Of a DNA stretch of 64,000 nucleotides, positions 50,301-61,529 are shown one piece after another; position 1 is the stretch's first letter, and every line of letters begins with the position of its first letter. The stretch is from the NCBI GenBank assembly GCA_904063045.1, contig CAJFCJ010000006.1, forward strand, positions 2,842,946 to 2,906,945, written 5' to 3'. The stretch comes from Dimorphilus gyrociliatus. Taxonomy: Eukaryota > Annelida > Polychaeta > Dinophilidae. The translations under genes were made by a program, and so were the position numbers. Under the pieces are notes generated by a model that ran no database searches, was not told the DNA's origin, and saw only the letters and a program-made list of their open reading frames with translations.

Positions 50301-50498
50301 ACAGATAAACCATGATTAGGATGTTTCTGAAACGTCGTGAAATTAATAGAAATTAAATTTTAATTGAGATATTACCTTGGCGCATTTACAGATGTGGTAT
50401 TGAAAATAATTTGCCCTAATCTTATGATTTTTATCAAAAGGGCATATTCTATGCGTGCTTTTCTCAATATGTGCAAATTCGTTTGCAAAACTTGTCAT
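47315..50498 (-). CDS. GTSF1-like CHHC zinc-finger protein with giant acidic repeat tail
   Basis: Five minus-strand exons (50498-50376, 50326-50194, 50139-47764, 47691-47597, 47485-47315) join in phase to 965 residues. Residues 19-39 (CPFDKNHKIRANYFQYHICKC) and 51-72 (CPYNSTHYLSKDKFEAH, then VKHEC) form two tandem CHHC fingers as in GTSF1/Asterix, the piRNA-pathway partner of PIWI proteins; the second finger has four residues, not three, before its last Cys. Known GTSF1 proteins are below about 200 residues; here exon 3 adds about 790 residues very rich in Asp, Glu, Ser and Asn. It contains 3.4 copies of a 29-residue repeat (259-345 on), four 19-residue repeats each with one Trp (W483, W502, W521, W540 in DDWxxxxST context) and two near-identical 50-residue repeats (601-700) plus a decayed third. 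The last 88 residues are mixed-charge and helical (LDKKLEERKKKSLRG, RGLLRYLNKLKYMD). GTSF1 assignment is by finger layout; a U11-48K-like role is less likely because that family has one finger. Confidence 0.75.
48296..48595 (-). repeat. Two 150-bp direct repeats coding 50-residue units
   Basis: Units 48595-48446 and 48445-48296 (minus) differ at only a few bases and code for YDSNEQNAYEYDSKDEHS... units. A third, diverged copy follows towards 48190. The high DNA identity points to recent expansion within exon 3 of the GTSF1-like gene. Confidence 0.85.
48740..48967 (-). repeat. Four tandem 57-bp repeats, one tryptophan each
   Basis: The Trp codons are spaced exactly 57 bases apart (at 48949, 48892, 48835 and 48778 on the minus strand). 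Unit consensus is D-Y/F-x-x-D/N-D-W-L-P-S-x-S-T-x-D-V-D-x-S. The Trp and preceding acidic residues are the most constant positions. Confidence 0.88.
49361..49621 (-). repeat. Three tandem 87-bp repeats coding 29-residue units
   Basis: Units begin YDTDFS or YDSDSS and continue with DEPIFKAGNRNHFSN; a partial fourth follows towards 49330. It lies N-terminal to the Trp repeats in the same acidic tail. Confidence 0.85.
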
Positions 50499-50546
50499 AG
50501 TCTCTTCTGAAATCTATACTGAAAGACATATGCTTATATGAAGGAA

Positions 50547-50619
50547 ATATATCTATATATATCTACTGTATATATAGATATATATATAAGATAAATTTAT
50601 ACATATACTGTATATAATA
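50547..50619. repeat. TATACTGTATA-type AT cluster upstream of the GTSF1-like gene
   Basis: Two ACTGTATATA cores within TA-rich sequence, capable of hairpin formation (ATATATCTACTGTATATATAGATATAT). It lies about 50 bases upstream of the GTSF1-like start codon. Confidence 0.6.
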
Positions 50620-51131
50620 AAGCACATGTGAAATTCAAGTGGTTGGAATTGATCTTATATAAAGAAAATTGACTTAATTAAGATTACGTTAAGTAGGAAA
50701 AGTCTTTATAAATAATTAAATAATCACATAGTAAGTTTTAGGCGGATAAATAGGTTTCTTTTCAGGACAATTGTGCATTAGGCAATAGTTTAAGAAGTGT
50801 TTGGAAAAGGTATTTCCAAATCAAATTGTTCTTCTTTTTAAAATTCTAATACATAAATATTATAAAACAGCGTAATGGCACAATAAAAATTAAAAGAAAT
50901 CTAAAAAAACATACTTTTCACTGAAGAACAAATTCAAATCTAACAACTTCAAACGTTCTAGAAAGTCACGTTGTGAATAGAAAGCTGTTCCAGACCTTAT
51001 CTTAATATAAGCGGTGTCCAAGATGTTCCGTCAGATAGCGCTAATTTTCGTCTGCTATTCAAAAATTGACTTCAACATATATCATTTATATACTTGGGTT
51101 TAAGAGTTTAATTGCTGACAAAGTTTCGTCA
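50620..51131. promoter_or_regulatory. Divergent promoter between GTSF1-like gene and GT8 gene
   Basis: Short AT-rich spacer between divergent starts. The motif AGATAGCGCT (51033-51042) near the GT8 start resembles the AGATGGCGCT element seen at other gene starts. Confidence 0.4.
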
Positions 51132-54100
51132 ATGTTTAAAATATTTTCTGTCACTCTTCTTTACATCCTTTTCTTGGATTGTCTTTTTGTATTTGCCGAA
51201 GAAAATAATATATTATTAGTTCAAAAGGAAACAGCGAAAGACAAAGGTAGTCTAGAAGACAGAAAAATAAAGTAAGAATACACGAAAACAAACTTATTTA
51301 ATGTGTAAAAGAAATAATTTTTCATTTTAGTAGTGAATGGATGGAAACAGTACATATAGCTGTCGTGGCTTGTGGAGACAGGCAACCAGAGACAACTATC
51401 ATGATTAAATCTGCATTAATCCTAACGAAAGGAAAACTTCATTTCCACATTTTTACTGAACAAGCATTGAGAGAACACTTTAAAAGTGATGTAAATGCTT
51501 TTTTCCATTCTTTAAACTTTATTATTTCAAGAAAGATTTAAAGCACATTTTTAAAGAACAGTACTTAAAACAAATATAAGAACTGAAACCAGTTAATATA
51601 TTATTATCATATTAAGTAAATTTATACAAGAATAGAACATAGGGATACTATTTTATTTGTTATTTATATGTAAAGTATATTCGTATCCTTCTCTAATCAC
51701 TGCGAAATACTGTTGTTCTTGCCGACACAGTCTTTTCAACATATGTTAAAATGTGATTTCTTTTTTTGATAGTTTTTAAAGCTTAATTTTTTATGTGCAT
51801 TTTTATTCTAGTTCGATTCTTTCCCTGCAAGTACTCAAGAGAACTTTCGATATGATTTCTACGATATTCAATACCCAAATGACATTGATATGACCGAATG
51901 GAAGAAAATTTTTAAATTATGCGCCACCCAAAGACTATTTATACCGGTAAATAGGGGTTCTATTTACATTGACTTGTGTAATATTTTATTACATATTTTT
52001 TCTGCTAATTCCTTTTCAGGACCTTATACCTGAATCTGTGACTAATAAACTCTTGTATGTTGATACGGATGTTTTATTCGTTTCGCCTCCTCAGGAAATA
52101 TGGACAATTTTTCATATAATGAACGAGAATCAGGTATAAAAACATTAATACTGTTAATGATGAATTATTAAAAAATATCTTATTAGATATCAGCACTGGC
52201 ACCAGAACACGAAGATCCATCTACAGGATGGTACAATCGATTCGCTCAACATCCTTACTATAAACCTTTAGGTAAATTTTTATTCATTCGATTATTATAA
52301 TTACATAAACAATATAAACGAATAGGTGTAAATTCTGGAGTAATGCTTATGCATTTGGAAAGAATAAGAAATTCAAGTTGGAAGAAGGATATGATTAAAC
52401 ATTATCAGCAGTATAAATATAAAATTACTTGGGGAGATCAGGATTTAATTAATATATACTTTAGTGAGCATCCAGGTAAGATTAATAGCAATAATTTATT
52501 ATTTCCTGTACTATATTGTACTAAAGATAGTTGTAATTTTAGAACAACTTTATATATATACTTGTGAATGGAATTATCGTACGGACCATTGTATGTACAT
52601 GAGTATCTGTAAGGAAGCTGAAAGGTATGGTATTAAGATGCTGCATGGTTGTAGAAAAGCATTTACATCTGATAGTCAACCAGAATTTAGGGTTATATAC
52701 GAAGAATATAAAAAGGTACCTATTAGGTCATAGCTTATTCTAGCTGTTAAATTCTATAATGTTTTATTTGATATGACAGTTCGATATGGATAATGATAAT
52801 GTCCTATCTATACTACCAAATGTTCGAGAAGGTATTGAAAAAGTGCATGATAAAGGAAAATGTAACGTTATAAGTGATCTTATTGAAATTACACTTAAAA
52901 AGGCTTTTGCGGATGAAAAAAGGTACTAGTCGAAAATACTCTCAAGGATAAATGAATTATTAAAAAAAACTTAATTATCCAGACAAATTAGTGATAAATT
53001 AAATGAACATGAAAAAATAAAATATACAAAGGAATCGAACATTGATATTGATTGGGTTTTTAAACATAACACTACAATACACATCGCCGTTGTTGCATGC
53101 GGAGACAGACAAAAAGAAACAGTAGTGATGATGAAATCGGCTGTAATTTTTACAAAAGAGCCGATAGTCTTTCATATATTTGCTGAAAAAGAGCTACACG
53201 AACAATTTATTAACGATGTTCGTAAATTCGTCTATTTTATAAGCTTACTATTAAAAATTTATATTTTTATAGTTTGCTAATTGGCCAAAGAAGACAAAAA
53301 ATCGGATCCGAATGACTCTTTACGATATAGATTACCCTGAAAGTGTCAATGAAAGACAATGGAAAAGTCTGTTTAAGTTGTGTGCGACACAAAGAATATT
53401 TATACCTGTAAAATATCATCACTACTTTACATGCATTTAATAACATTAACATTATTTTTGAATAGTATATCATTTCTCCCGGAGTTACTAATCGAGTACT
53501 GTACGTTGATACCGACGTTCTCTTCTTACGTTCTGTTAAGGATTTATGGGGATTTTTTGATCATTTTAATTCTAGTCAATTATCAGCTTTAGCGCCGGAA
53601 CACGAGGATCGGGCTATGAGCTGGTATAAGAGATTTGCAAGGCATCCGTACTACGGAGAGTTAGGCGTTAATTCTGGTGTAATGTTAATGGATCTAGAGA
53701 GGATGAGAGCCCAAAAATGGAAAGAGAAGATGATTGAGTACTTTAACACATATGAAAAGAACACAACTTGGGGAGATCAGGATTTAATAAATATATATTT
53801 CTCTTTTAGTCCAGGTTTTATTTTTATATGAAATGATTCGTTTTTTCTAAACCGTACTATTCACCATTAGATCAATTGTTTATTTATGACTGCCAATGGA
53901 ATTACAGACCAGATCATTGCATGTATTGGAGCAATTGTAAGGCGGGAGAGGAATATGGAGTTTCTGTTCTTCATGGTAGTCGTAGATTCTTTCATCTGAG
54001 AGAAAAAGAGCCAGCTTTCTGCGAAGTTTATGATGCCATTAATAATGTAACATTTAACTTTAGTCTTGAATTTAATTAATCTATTATTATTCATTTTAAA

Positions 54101-54272
54101 ATTTCAGTATCAGCTGGAAACAGAGTTTAGGACAAATTTATTTGAACCCCTTATTACAAAGTTAAATGCACCTGATATAAAGAATTCAAATTGTGGAAAA
54201 GTTTCGCATTTCTTTTACTACCATTTGGAATATCATTTGATAGCTTTGGAAAAGGAGAATGTAGATTATTAG
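51132..54272 (+). CDS. GXYLT: Two-domain GT8 glycosyltransferase, glucoside xylosyltransferase-like (internally duplicated)
   Basis: Thirteen exons join in phase to 719 residues: 51132-51271, 51331-51490, 51812-51946, 52020-52133, 52187-52271, 52326-52475, 52543-52715, 52780-52922, 52983-53217, 53273-53407, 53466-53814, 53871-54046, 54108-54272. A signal or anchor segment (MFKIFSVTLLYILFLDCLFVFA) leads into two consecutive GT8 domains. Each has HIAVVACGDRQ, LFKLCATQR, the metal-binding LLYVDTDVLF (DxD), LSALAPEHED, LGVNSGVMLM, TWGDQDLINIYF and the HG motif (MLHGCRKAF; VLHGSRRFF). GXYLT enzymes add xylose to O-glucose on Notch EGF repeats in the ER/Golgi; relatives I know have one domain. The linker (about residues 320-400) has no stop, no signal peptide and phase-compatible introns, so a single fused protein fits better than two genes. 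A poly(A) signal AATAAA is at 54348-54353. Confidence 0.86.
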
Positions 54273-57200
54273 AAACTTCTAGAATTTTTAAGTACAATTC
54301 AAAAGGAATCACTGCTCAGATTTATTAGTCGTGTATATTTTTTATTGAATAAATCTATTTTTAAAAAAGTTATATCAATTAATTCAGACTTGGGGAAGTT
54401 GATTGAAAGATCTGAAATAACAATAGACAATTATATATATATATATATATTTTAATTAGAACTAAACCTTCTTCATTAATTTACAATGTAAACTCAAAAA
54501 AGCCAATTTTTACATTCAACTTTTAGGTACTTCTAAATAACTTAATAGAATATAATCCAGGTTATTTATAAATATTTTTCTCTAATAGATGAGAAACTAA
54601 TGAATTTAAAACGTTATAGTGTGTTTTGTTTAGGTATTGGGAATATACACAATGGAATTTATCATTGTCTATAGGGACATAATAAATTGAGTTGTGTTTG
54701 TTTTTTTTTGCATGCTTACAAAATTATGACATACTTTTTGTATTTTGTATAGATATATATAATATAATCAATAAAATATAAATTTAGTTTAACTATTTGC
54801 AGCATCATCTTTAACAAGAATTATGGCGTTGAATAACAAATCTTCCATTATACATGCGTTATTTTGATCAGTTAGAAGGATATATTACAAAAATGATGGT
54901 TATATTAGACGGCAGCTACACAAAGAAAAGGAAAACTTATCATACAAATTTTCTAATACTTGTATATATCTTTAAAGAGATTACTTATATCATTATAAGG
55001 AATATCTCCTGAGAATAAAAATATATATAATCCGAAAGAGAAAATTACCAGATCTTATTCAAGATCTTCAATAATTAAATATTTAAGAAGGAGATATTAC
55101 TATTCACTCTATCTTTTACTGCCATAATCAATGTCGGAATTATAGCTCATTTCTATTATCTCAAAGTGAATGTTGTTGTAAGGAAAATCGATATTAAAAA
55201 CAACTTCTTTGATGTTTAAATACAAAAGTAGTTTCTTTTACTCATCCGGGAGTCAATCATTGATTTTATCATTTTCGTTTGCACTGAACTCGACTGTTAA
55301 TACACTATTATACTCTTGAAGATCTCACGTTAAGTTACGGTACTTTAAAGTATCATGCAATAAAAGCTTTTTACAATAGTCTTACTAAAAATACTATGTA
55401 TTTAAAAGTATACATAAATTTGAATAAATTAGAAGAAAGTTATACATTATTGGCTAAAAATTGTGAATATATAAGGATATTTCGCCAACTTTCCTAAATA
55501 GAGTTACTTTCATTATATTCAATTATACAATGATGCTTGAAATGCCTTTTAATTAACTTTCATAGAGATGTTAAAATATTATACAACCTTGTAGAGTAAA
55601 TTTATAAATTTTATCAATATTTAATTGGTTATATAGTGCTTTTTCTGATACAAAAAAAGAACTTAGGAAATCAAATTAAACATTGATGATTTCTTTCTGA
55701 AAGACCGTTATTCCGAACCACATACCAACATCGACGATTTATTAATTTGATTATTGATTTTTCATAAAAATATAATTAAAAAGATTGGAAAGAGGATAAC
55801 TCAGAAGGAAATCTATTGCCTAACATTCTTTTATTAAAATATTTAATAAATTTGAAGCAGGATCTCCGAATGGAGGAGAGAAAGATGTAGATACAGAAAT
55901 AAAGATTAATAATTCTAATATATATACATATATATATCATTTTTTATCTCTTTACTATGAAAAAAAAAGAGTATGTAACATATTTGATTAATTTATTAAA
56001 GGAGAGTTCAATTTAAAAGCTTAAAGCATGTCAGAAATGCTTTTGCAGAGATGGCGGCAAACAAGAGTGTAAACTTAATAATAGAAAAGCAATACAGATT
56101 TGCATCAAGCTAGAGAGTGTAGGAAAGTAAGAACCTCAAGCAAATTCAATTTTATTATCTTTATAAGTAAGAATGTTAAAATAGGTTAAAGTTTAACTTG
56201 GTACTATTTTAAATTAAAATTTTCCACTTTTTTTTACCTTGAGGCAGGCCTAAAATAAGATAAAAATAGGAAGAGAGCTTTGAGTTATTGACTGACTTTT
56301 CTAGTAAAATTATCAAAAAATTCAGTGTTCCAATATTTATGAAGGGTAATTTATAAAAGTATTATTTATGTGAGATACAGCATATGACGTAATATATATA
56401 TACATACAGTATATATAAAAAATAGTCAATAGAAAGTTGCTGCATCGGCAAAATCTATATTCTAAGAAACACGAAGACAATTAGAGCTGATAAGAATAAT
56501 TTTTAATAGTGGAAAATTGTTCAATTTAATATCAAATAAAATCATTTATAATTAATGTGTTTAATCATCATTTCTTTATTAATAAAGACTCAAAAGGGAA
56601 AAATAAAATTATTTCAGTTTAATACCAATTTTTTTTTAAAACTTCATAAGGCCTATTATATAAAACACTGTTAAATAATAAATACTATAAATTAAGTTGC
56701 TGTTAAATTGAATCAAAGTTACATTTGATTAACTAAATAAAAAAGAATTTAATAGAAAGAATTAGTCGGAAAAAGAAGGAAAAAAGAGCGAAAAATCAAT
56801 TCTAATTATAAAATAGACTTTCAATTAAACTTAATAGCAACATAGTAAAAAATGAAATACTAGGAATATCAATCTAATAGGAAAGCTTTAATTCTATAAT
56901 GAATTTAATTTTAAAAAAATACATTAAACAATGAAAAGCAACTTTTTATTAAAAGTCTACTATTTTATAGATAAGGTTAATATGAATCTTTTAGAAGGGA
57001 AAATCTTTAGAGATATTACAAACCATTATAAGGAAAGGGCTTAAAAGAAATTTTCTTGTGAAGCCCCTTCTCTCTATGTGCTGTTTAATCAAGTTTTGAA
57101 ATTATTCAGCAAAAGATTTGCAGTTAATTATGTTATAAAGTATTTATACCTACTTGTAAACTACTTTTTAATTAAAGCAGCCTATTTTTATGTATATCTA

Positions 57201-58569
57201 CCGTATATACAGTATATATATATGTATATGTAAAGCTTCTTATCTATTGAATTATTTAAAAAAGATTTTAAGCATTAGGTTTTATCTTTTTGAAGCAATT
57301 TTGTTAAAAGATAGATGGCTCTGTCAATCAAGTCATTTCCAGAGCCTAAAGAGCGTAAAAGTAAAGATTAAGACGTTAATCCCTTGTTTGAAAGGGAAAA
57401 TATTCTTATGGAAAGAAATCATTGAGAGAGAAAGTGAATGAAAGAAATAAGGTAGGATGAAAAATAGAATGGATAAATAAATCAGATAAAGTAGACTTGT
57501 TTGCTTCCTTTCTTTTTTTCCTATAAAAGGAAGTTTTTATTTGGCAGAAAGAATAAATTTATTTGGCGATTCCTTAGGAATAACCTTCGCAGTTGAAGTG
57601 AGTTAAAATATCAAGAGTATAGACCGTATTTATCTGATTAATATGCCGCACGCAGCACTATTCGCTTTAGGGAATGAATCCAACCATACAAACAACCAAA
57701 TTCACTTATTTTTCTTTCCTTTGAAATAGAAAAAGAACCTGCTAAAGGTCTAACTGTTACTCCACTTTATTTATGTATTGATATAATAGCATTTTATATG
57801 AATATTTAATAAACTATTGGATTTTTTATGAAGGTATTTATTTTAATATTAAGCTTCATAAAATTTAACATAAATGTAGGTGTATATCATAGTTCTTTGT
57901 AAATGTAAATGTATAGGCTTAATTTACAGTAGATTGTAAAGTATATATAACATCCTCCACAATCGGCTAGACGTCTAGACGCTACCTAAAAACGCCATGA
58001 TTGATGAGACTTTTGCATGTTTCAACACATTTTCGCATGGTTTTTATTCCATTTTCTTAAAAAATAAATGATAATCTTTTAAAAAAATAAAAAAACATTG
58101 TTGGATATCTATTAATCATATTTTACATAAGTTAAATATTTAAAGGATTTGGATTAAATAGGAATTTTTGAATAAAATGAAAAGCTAATTAAAAATTATT
58201 TCATTCCATTTTAATTAAAAAAAAAAAGAATCTTTCGTCTTTTGTATAGATCTAGTTGTATAATTTCATAACTACAATATCTACTTAATAGCCAAAAAGG
58301 AAATTTTCTTTCAAATAGAATAAAACTACTTGTAATTATATTGCAGTATTTTTGATGGCCTAGTTATCTGTATTATTTTTCACCGTTTAGGTATAGAAGA
58401 TTATATTGTATGTTTTCACTGTTCTTATTTCTTAAACTGTGCAGCTTTTGATAACGATTGCGTTAGTTCTCTAGAGACGTTAATCAATATTTCCTTCAGT
58501 GCAGATTAATATTCACATAGTCTTTCGCTTTCAATTTAATTAATAAAGTAGAAAAAAAAAATATTTAGT
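54273..58569. other. Gene-free AT-rich region after the GT8 gene
   Basis: No supported coding exon on either strand. Notable items are an AGATGGCGGC (YY1-type) site at 56050-56059 and TATACAGTATA-type clusters at 56391-56418 and 57189-57233. The rest is low-complexity A/T with no recognisable element. Confidence 0.5.
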
Positions 58570-58594
58570 CCCCCACCTCCCTCCCCCCTCCCCC
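58570..58594 (-). other. G-rich run with G-quadruplex potential (minus strand)
   Basis: The plus strand is almost pure C (runs of 5, 2, 2+1, 6 and 5 Cs split by single A or T). The minus strand therefore reads G5-A-G6-A-G3-AGGT-G5, satisfying the four-G-run quadruplex pattern, in otherwise AT-rich sequence. Confidence 0.7.
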
Positions 58595-61320
58595 TTTTAA
58601 TCGTCGACTAGAAATGGAAAAGAATGAAATTTTTCTAGAGAGAGAACTAATTGAAAAATTCTATAGCGTCTCCTCTTTTCGTTTACAGTTTTTCGTAGTA
58701 TGGCTAATCGAAAAATTAAAAAAAATAACCATTTTCTTCATAATGTAAAACGAAACAAAAAGGGAATTAATAAGAACGCTTTGTAGATAGCCTTTTCTTT
58801 ATATTTTCTTCAAGAACTTCAATAATACCTTAATTATTAATTAAAACTTTTTTCTTTGTCAATTAATGATTACTAGCAAGGGGTAGATGGTTGAAGAATG
58901 TCGTTCATCTTCTTAATATCTTCCCCTCTGTGTCTTCAAATTAACGCCTTAAAATGAAATCCAGGTCAACGAAATATATTAATAATATATTTGCCCCATC
59001 CCTTACTGAGATGTCTTAGAGTCTAGCGTTTCAATGTTAATCGAGGCTTTCCAAAAATATATTCCTAATATTATTTAACAATGGCGCTTTCTATGCGATT
59101 CTTTAAATAAAATAATACAATCTTTATCCTTTTACTCTCGTAGAGAAATAAAGTACTGTTCGAGAGGGAATTTTCAGGCTTTTTTCAGCCTATAGCTCAG
59201 TAAAAAAAAAGTCGATTCCATCACGGATATCCCCCTCCCTCGTCTAGACAGTTTTTAGTTAAAAATTGGTATCCCATTTTTTCCCCGTCTTATCAGCATT
59301 CTGTAATAAGATAAGAAAAAATCTGAAAAAACAGTCTTAAAACATATATCCTAAATAGCATAAATTAATACATATAAATAGATAACTTATGAATATTAAT
59401 GAAATGAAATTACTGCATAGGAATTAAATAACATTAAGAAGAATCAGATTTCCCCTTATGATGATATGTTATTTTTCTAAAGAGAATAAAAAGTGGCAAA
59501 CTGGAGGAAATACTGTAAATCGTCGTATCGAATATGTGCGTTGTGGTCGATAAATAGGCCTAAAATTCTTGCCATCTAAAAGTTCTATGGCTTAATTATA
59601 TCTATGTAACAATATGCTTATACACAGGAAAAGTATTGCAATACTAAATGAGATTCTTTGTACAAATCTAACTTACAATAATTAGTAAGTTTTTTTTATA
59701 CCAGTTTACATTATTCACTATTTTATTGGACCGATATATATATAATATTTGATTAATCGATAAGGAATATCATGTACAAATACAAAATAAATAACATCAG
59801 TAAAGTAGACAGTAACGTCCAGTACTTACAATATTAGAAATGTATATACTGTATTTATATATATACAGTATATAGATACAGTATATATATGTATTGGTCA
59901 TTTTCTGTTTATATAAGGAACAATGGTCTCTCTTAGAACTTCATCAACTTATCTCTTAGATGGTTTCATTAAGTTTCTTTAATTTTGTTATTCTTAAAAT
60001 ACGATTTTCTAGTCTTATCAACAGAAAGTATATTAGTTTTCTGTCGTTCGTTGCTCTCCTCTTATTATCTAAACCCCTATGTTGCGTAACTTTCAATCGA
60101 TTCCGTAATGTGTCTGTCATAGGCGACGCAGAAAATTTTTTCTCATTCTCCATAGTCTATTTTTGGAAAGGTACTTGTAAGTCGCTAAATGGCTTCCGTA
60201 CGTCTGTTTAGTAAAGCTAAGTCTGTTTTAAATTAACAATCAGACGAAATATCTTTATTAGTATATGTTAAATAAATAGTATTTTAATTAGCGAAAGGAT
60301 ACATAGATAGACTATCCTTACTAACAATTCCAACTCCATCCCAAAAATAAAATTATTTTTTTTTTCGTTTTTTCGTTTTTTTGCTGACTCATCAAAATAG
60401 TTACCCTTTTACTTTTTATTTATTTATCCTATTAGCTCACAAACAAGGAAAAAGTAAGAAAGAAATTTTTAATTTATTAATTATTAATATTATTATAAAG
60501 TAGACCTAATTGCCAGAAATAAACAGTTTATTTAAGTTTAATTTTTATGTTTTTTTATAAGTAGTAAATGAGTTCAGACTGGTTAATAAAAAGCTTTCAT
60601 ACAAATCCCTAGATGACACTGTTTTTTACCTTTGAAATGGTGAACAAATCCATCAATTATCGACGTATTTTTTTTATATAGATGATTTATCCTTTTGGTA
60701 TTATATGCCTCGCCTAAACTACAAACTATAATAGAGAACGATTTCTTAGCTGCTAACTTTGAGTTGTATGCTCAAGTATAGAATAGAAAATGAAATAGTT
60801 ATTTCTATGAGAGATAATTTTTAATAATGATTGAAAAGGGATTGGAGAGAGAAGAACAATTGGGAATGAAAAGGGAAGGATGTGGGCGTGGAAGCTTGGT
60901 GAATTGGGACGTTTTTGTAATCTATCTTTTAGAATTGTTGTCGTTATGGAGTATTAGAAATAAATGATGTAGACAAAAGGAAAATGGCGGGAACGTGACT
61001 TTTGAATGTAATTGATTTGGAAATGTCAACACCCTTCGGAAATGTGTATTGAATGATACTCGAAGAAAGCGGAGTAAAATGGTTGGAGAATGCTGAACAA
61101 GAGTGTTAAATAATGCCGACGACCTTTTGAAGATCTAATAATAAGACACTACTCCTAAAATAAAATACCATTGACCCATTTAATTATCTCAAAAACCTTT
61201 GAAGAATTGAACTGAATTCCTTAGTTACCCAATCGGATATTCTAATTCGTAATAGAGCCCTTAATTGAAACTGAAGGGATACACCTAAACTTTATATGTG
61301 TACTGTGCAGTCTCAGGCAG
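58595..61320. other. Gene-free AT-rich region with scattered motifs
   Basis: Contains a TATACTGTATA/TATACAGTATA cluster at 59838-59893 and an E2F-like TGGCGGGAA at 60985-60993. Small open frames on both strands near 59960-60200 overlap each other and show no domain, so they are left out. Confidence 0.45.
59838..59893. repeat. TATACTGTATA / TATACAGTATA palindromic AT cluster
   Basis: One TATACTGTAT core on the left and two ATACAGTATA cores on the right, separated by TA tracts. Confidence 0.65.
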
Positions 61321-61529
61321 GGGAACAGCAGAGACTGCATCGATTTTCTACTACGCATGCGCTGTTTGTAGTAGTTGGTTTGCATTCTTCAGAAAAAAAG
61401 CCGGCTGACAAGCTAGAAAAATTTTTCATTTCTTTTCAATTTTTCTCAATTTAAATGCGGGCTTTTGAATGATTTTTTAGATTTGTTACTCATCTGTGAT
61501 AAGCGGATTTTATAGGACGAATAAGTCTG
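61321..61529 (+). promoter_or_regulatory. Candidate promoter and non-coding first exon of a gene extending rightwards
   Basis: A CG-richer segment with an NRF1-type palindrome ACGCATGCGC (61353-61362) is followed about 170 bases later by a consensus donor TCTG|GTAAGATT (61529/61530), the same arrangement seen upstream of CAP. No matching coding exon was found before the window ends, so the gene body would lie beyond 64 kb. Confidence 0.35.

Noticed and set aside
51132-54272. Two separate adjacent GT8 genes in place of one
   Set aside because: The linker exons (52780-52922, 52983-53217) continue in phase from the first domain, no stop intervenes and the second half has no signal peptide of its own. 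Kept as an alternative only.
59956-60211. Overlapping 65- and 83-codon frames on both strands
   Set aside because: Mutually antisense and without homology cues; the Leu/Phe-rich reading reflects base composition.
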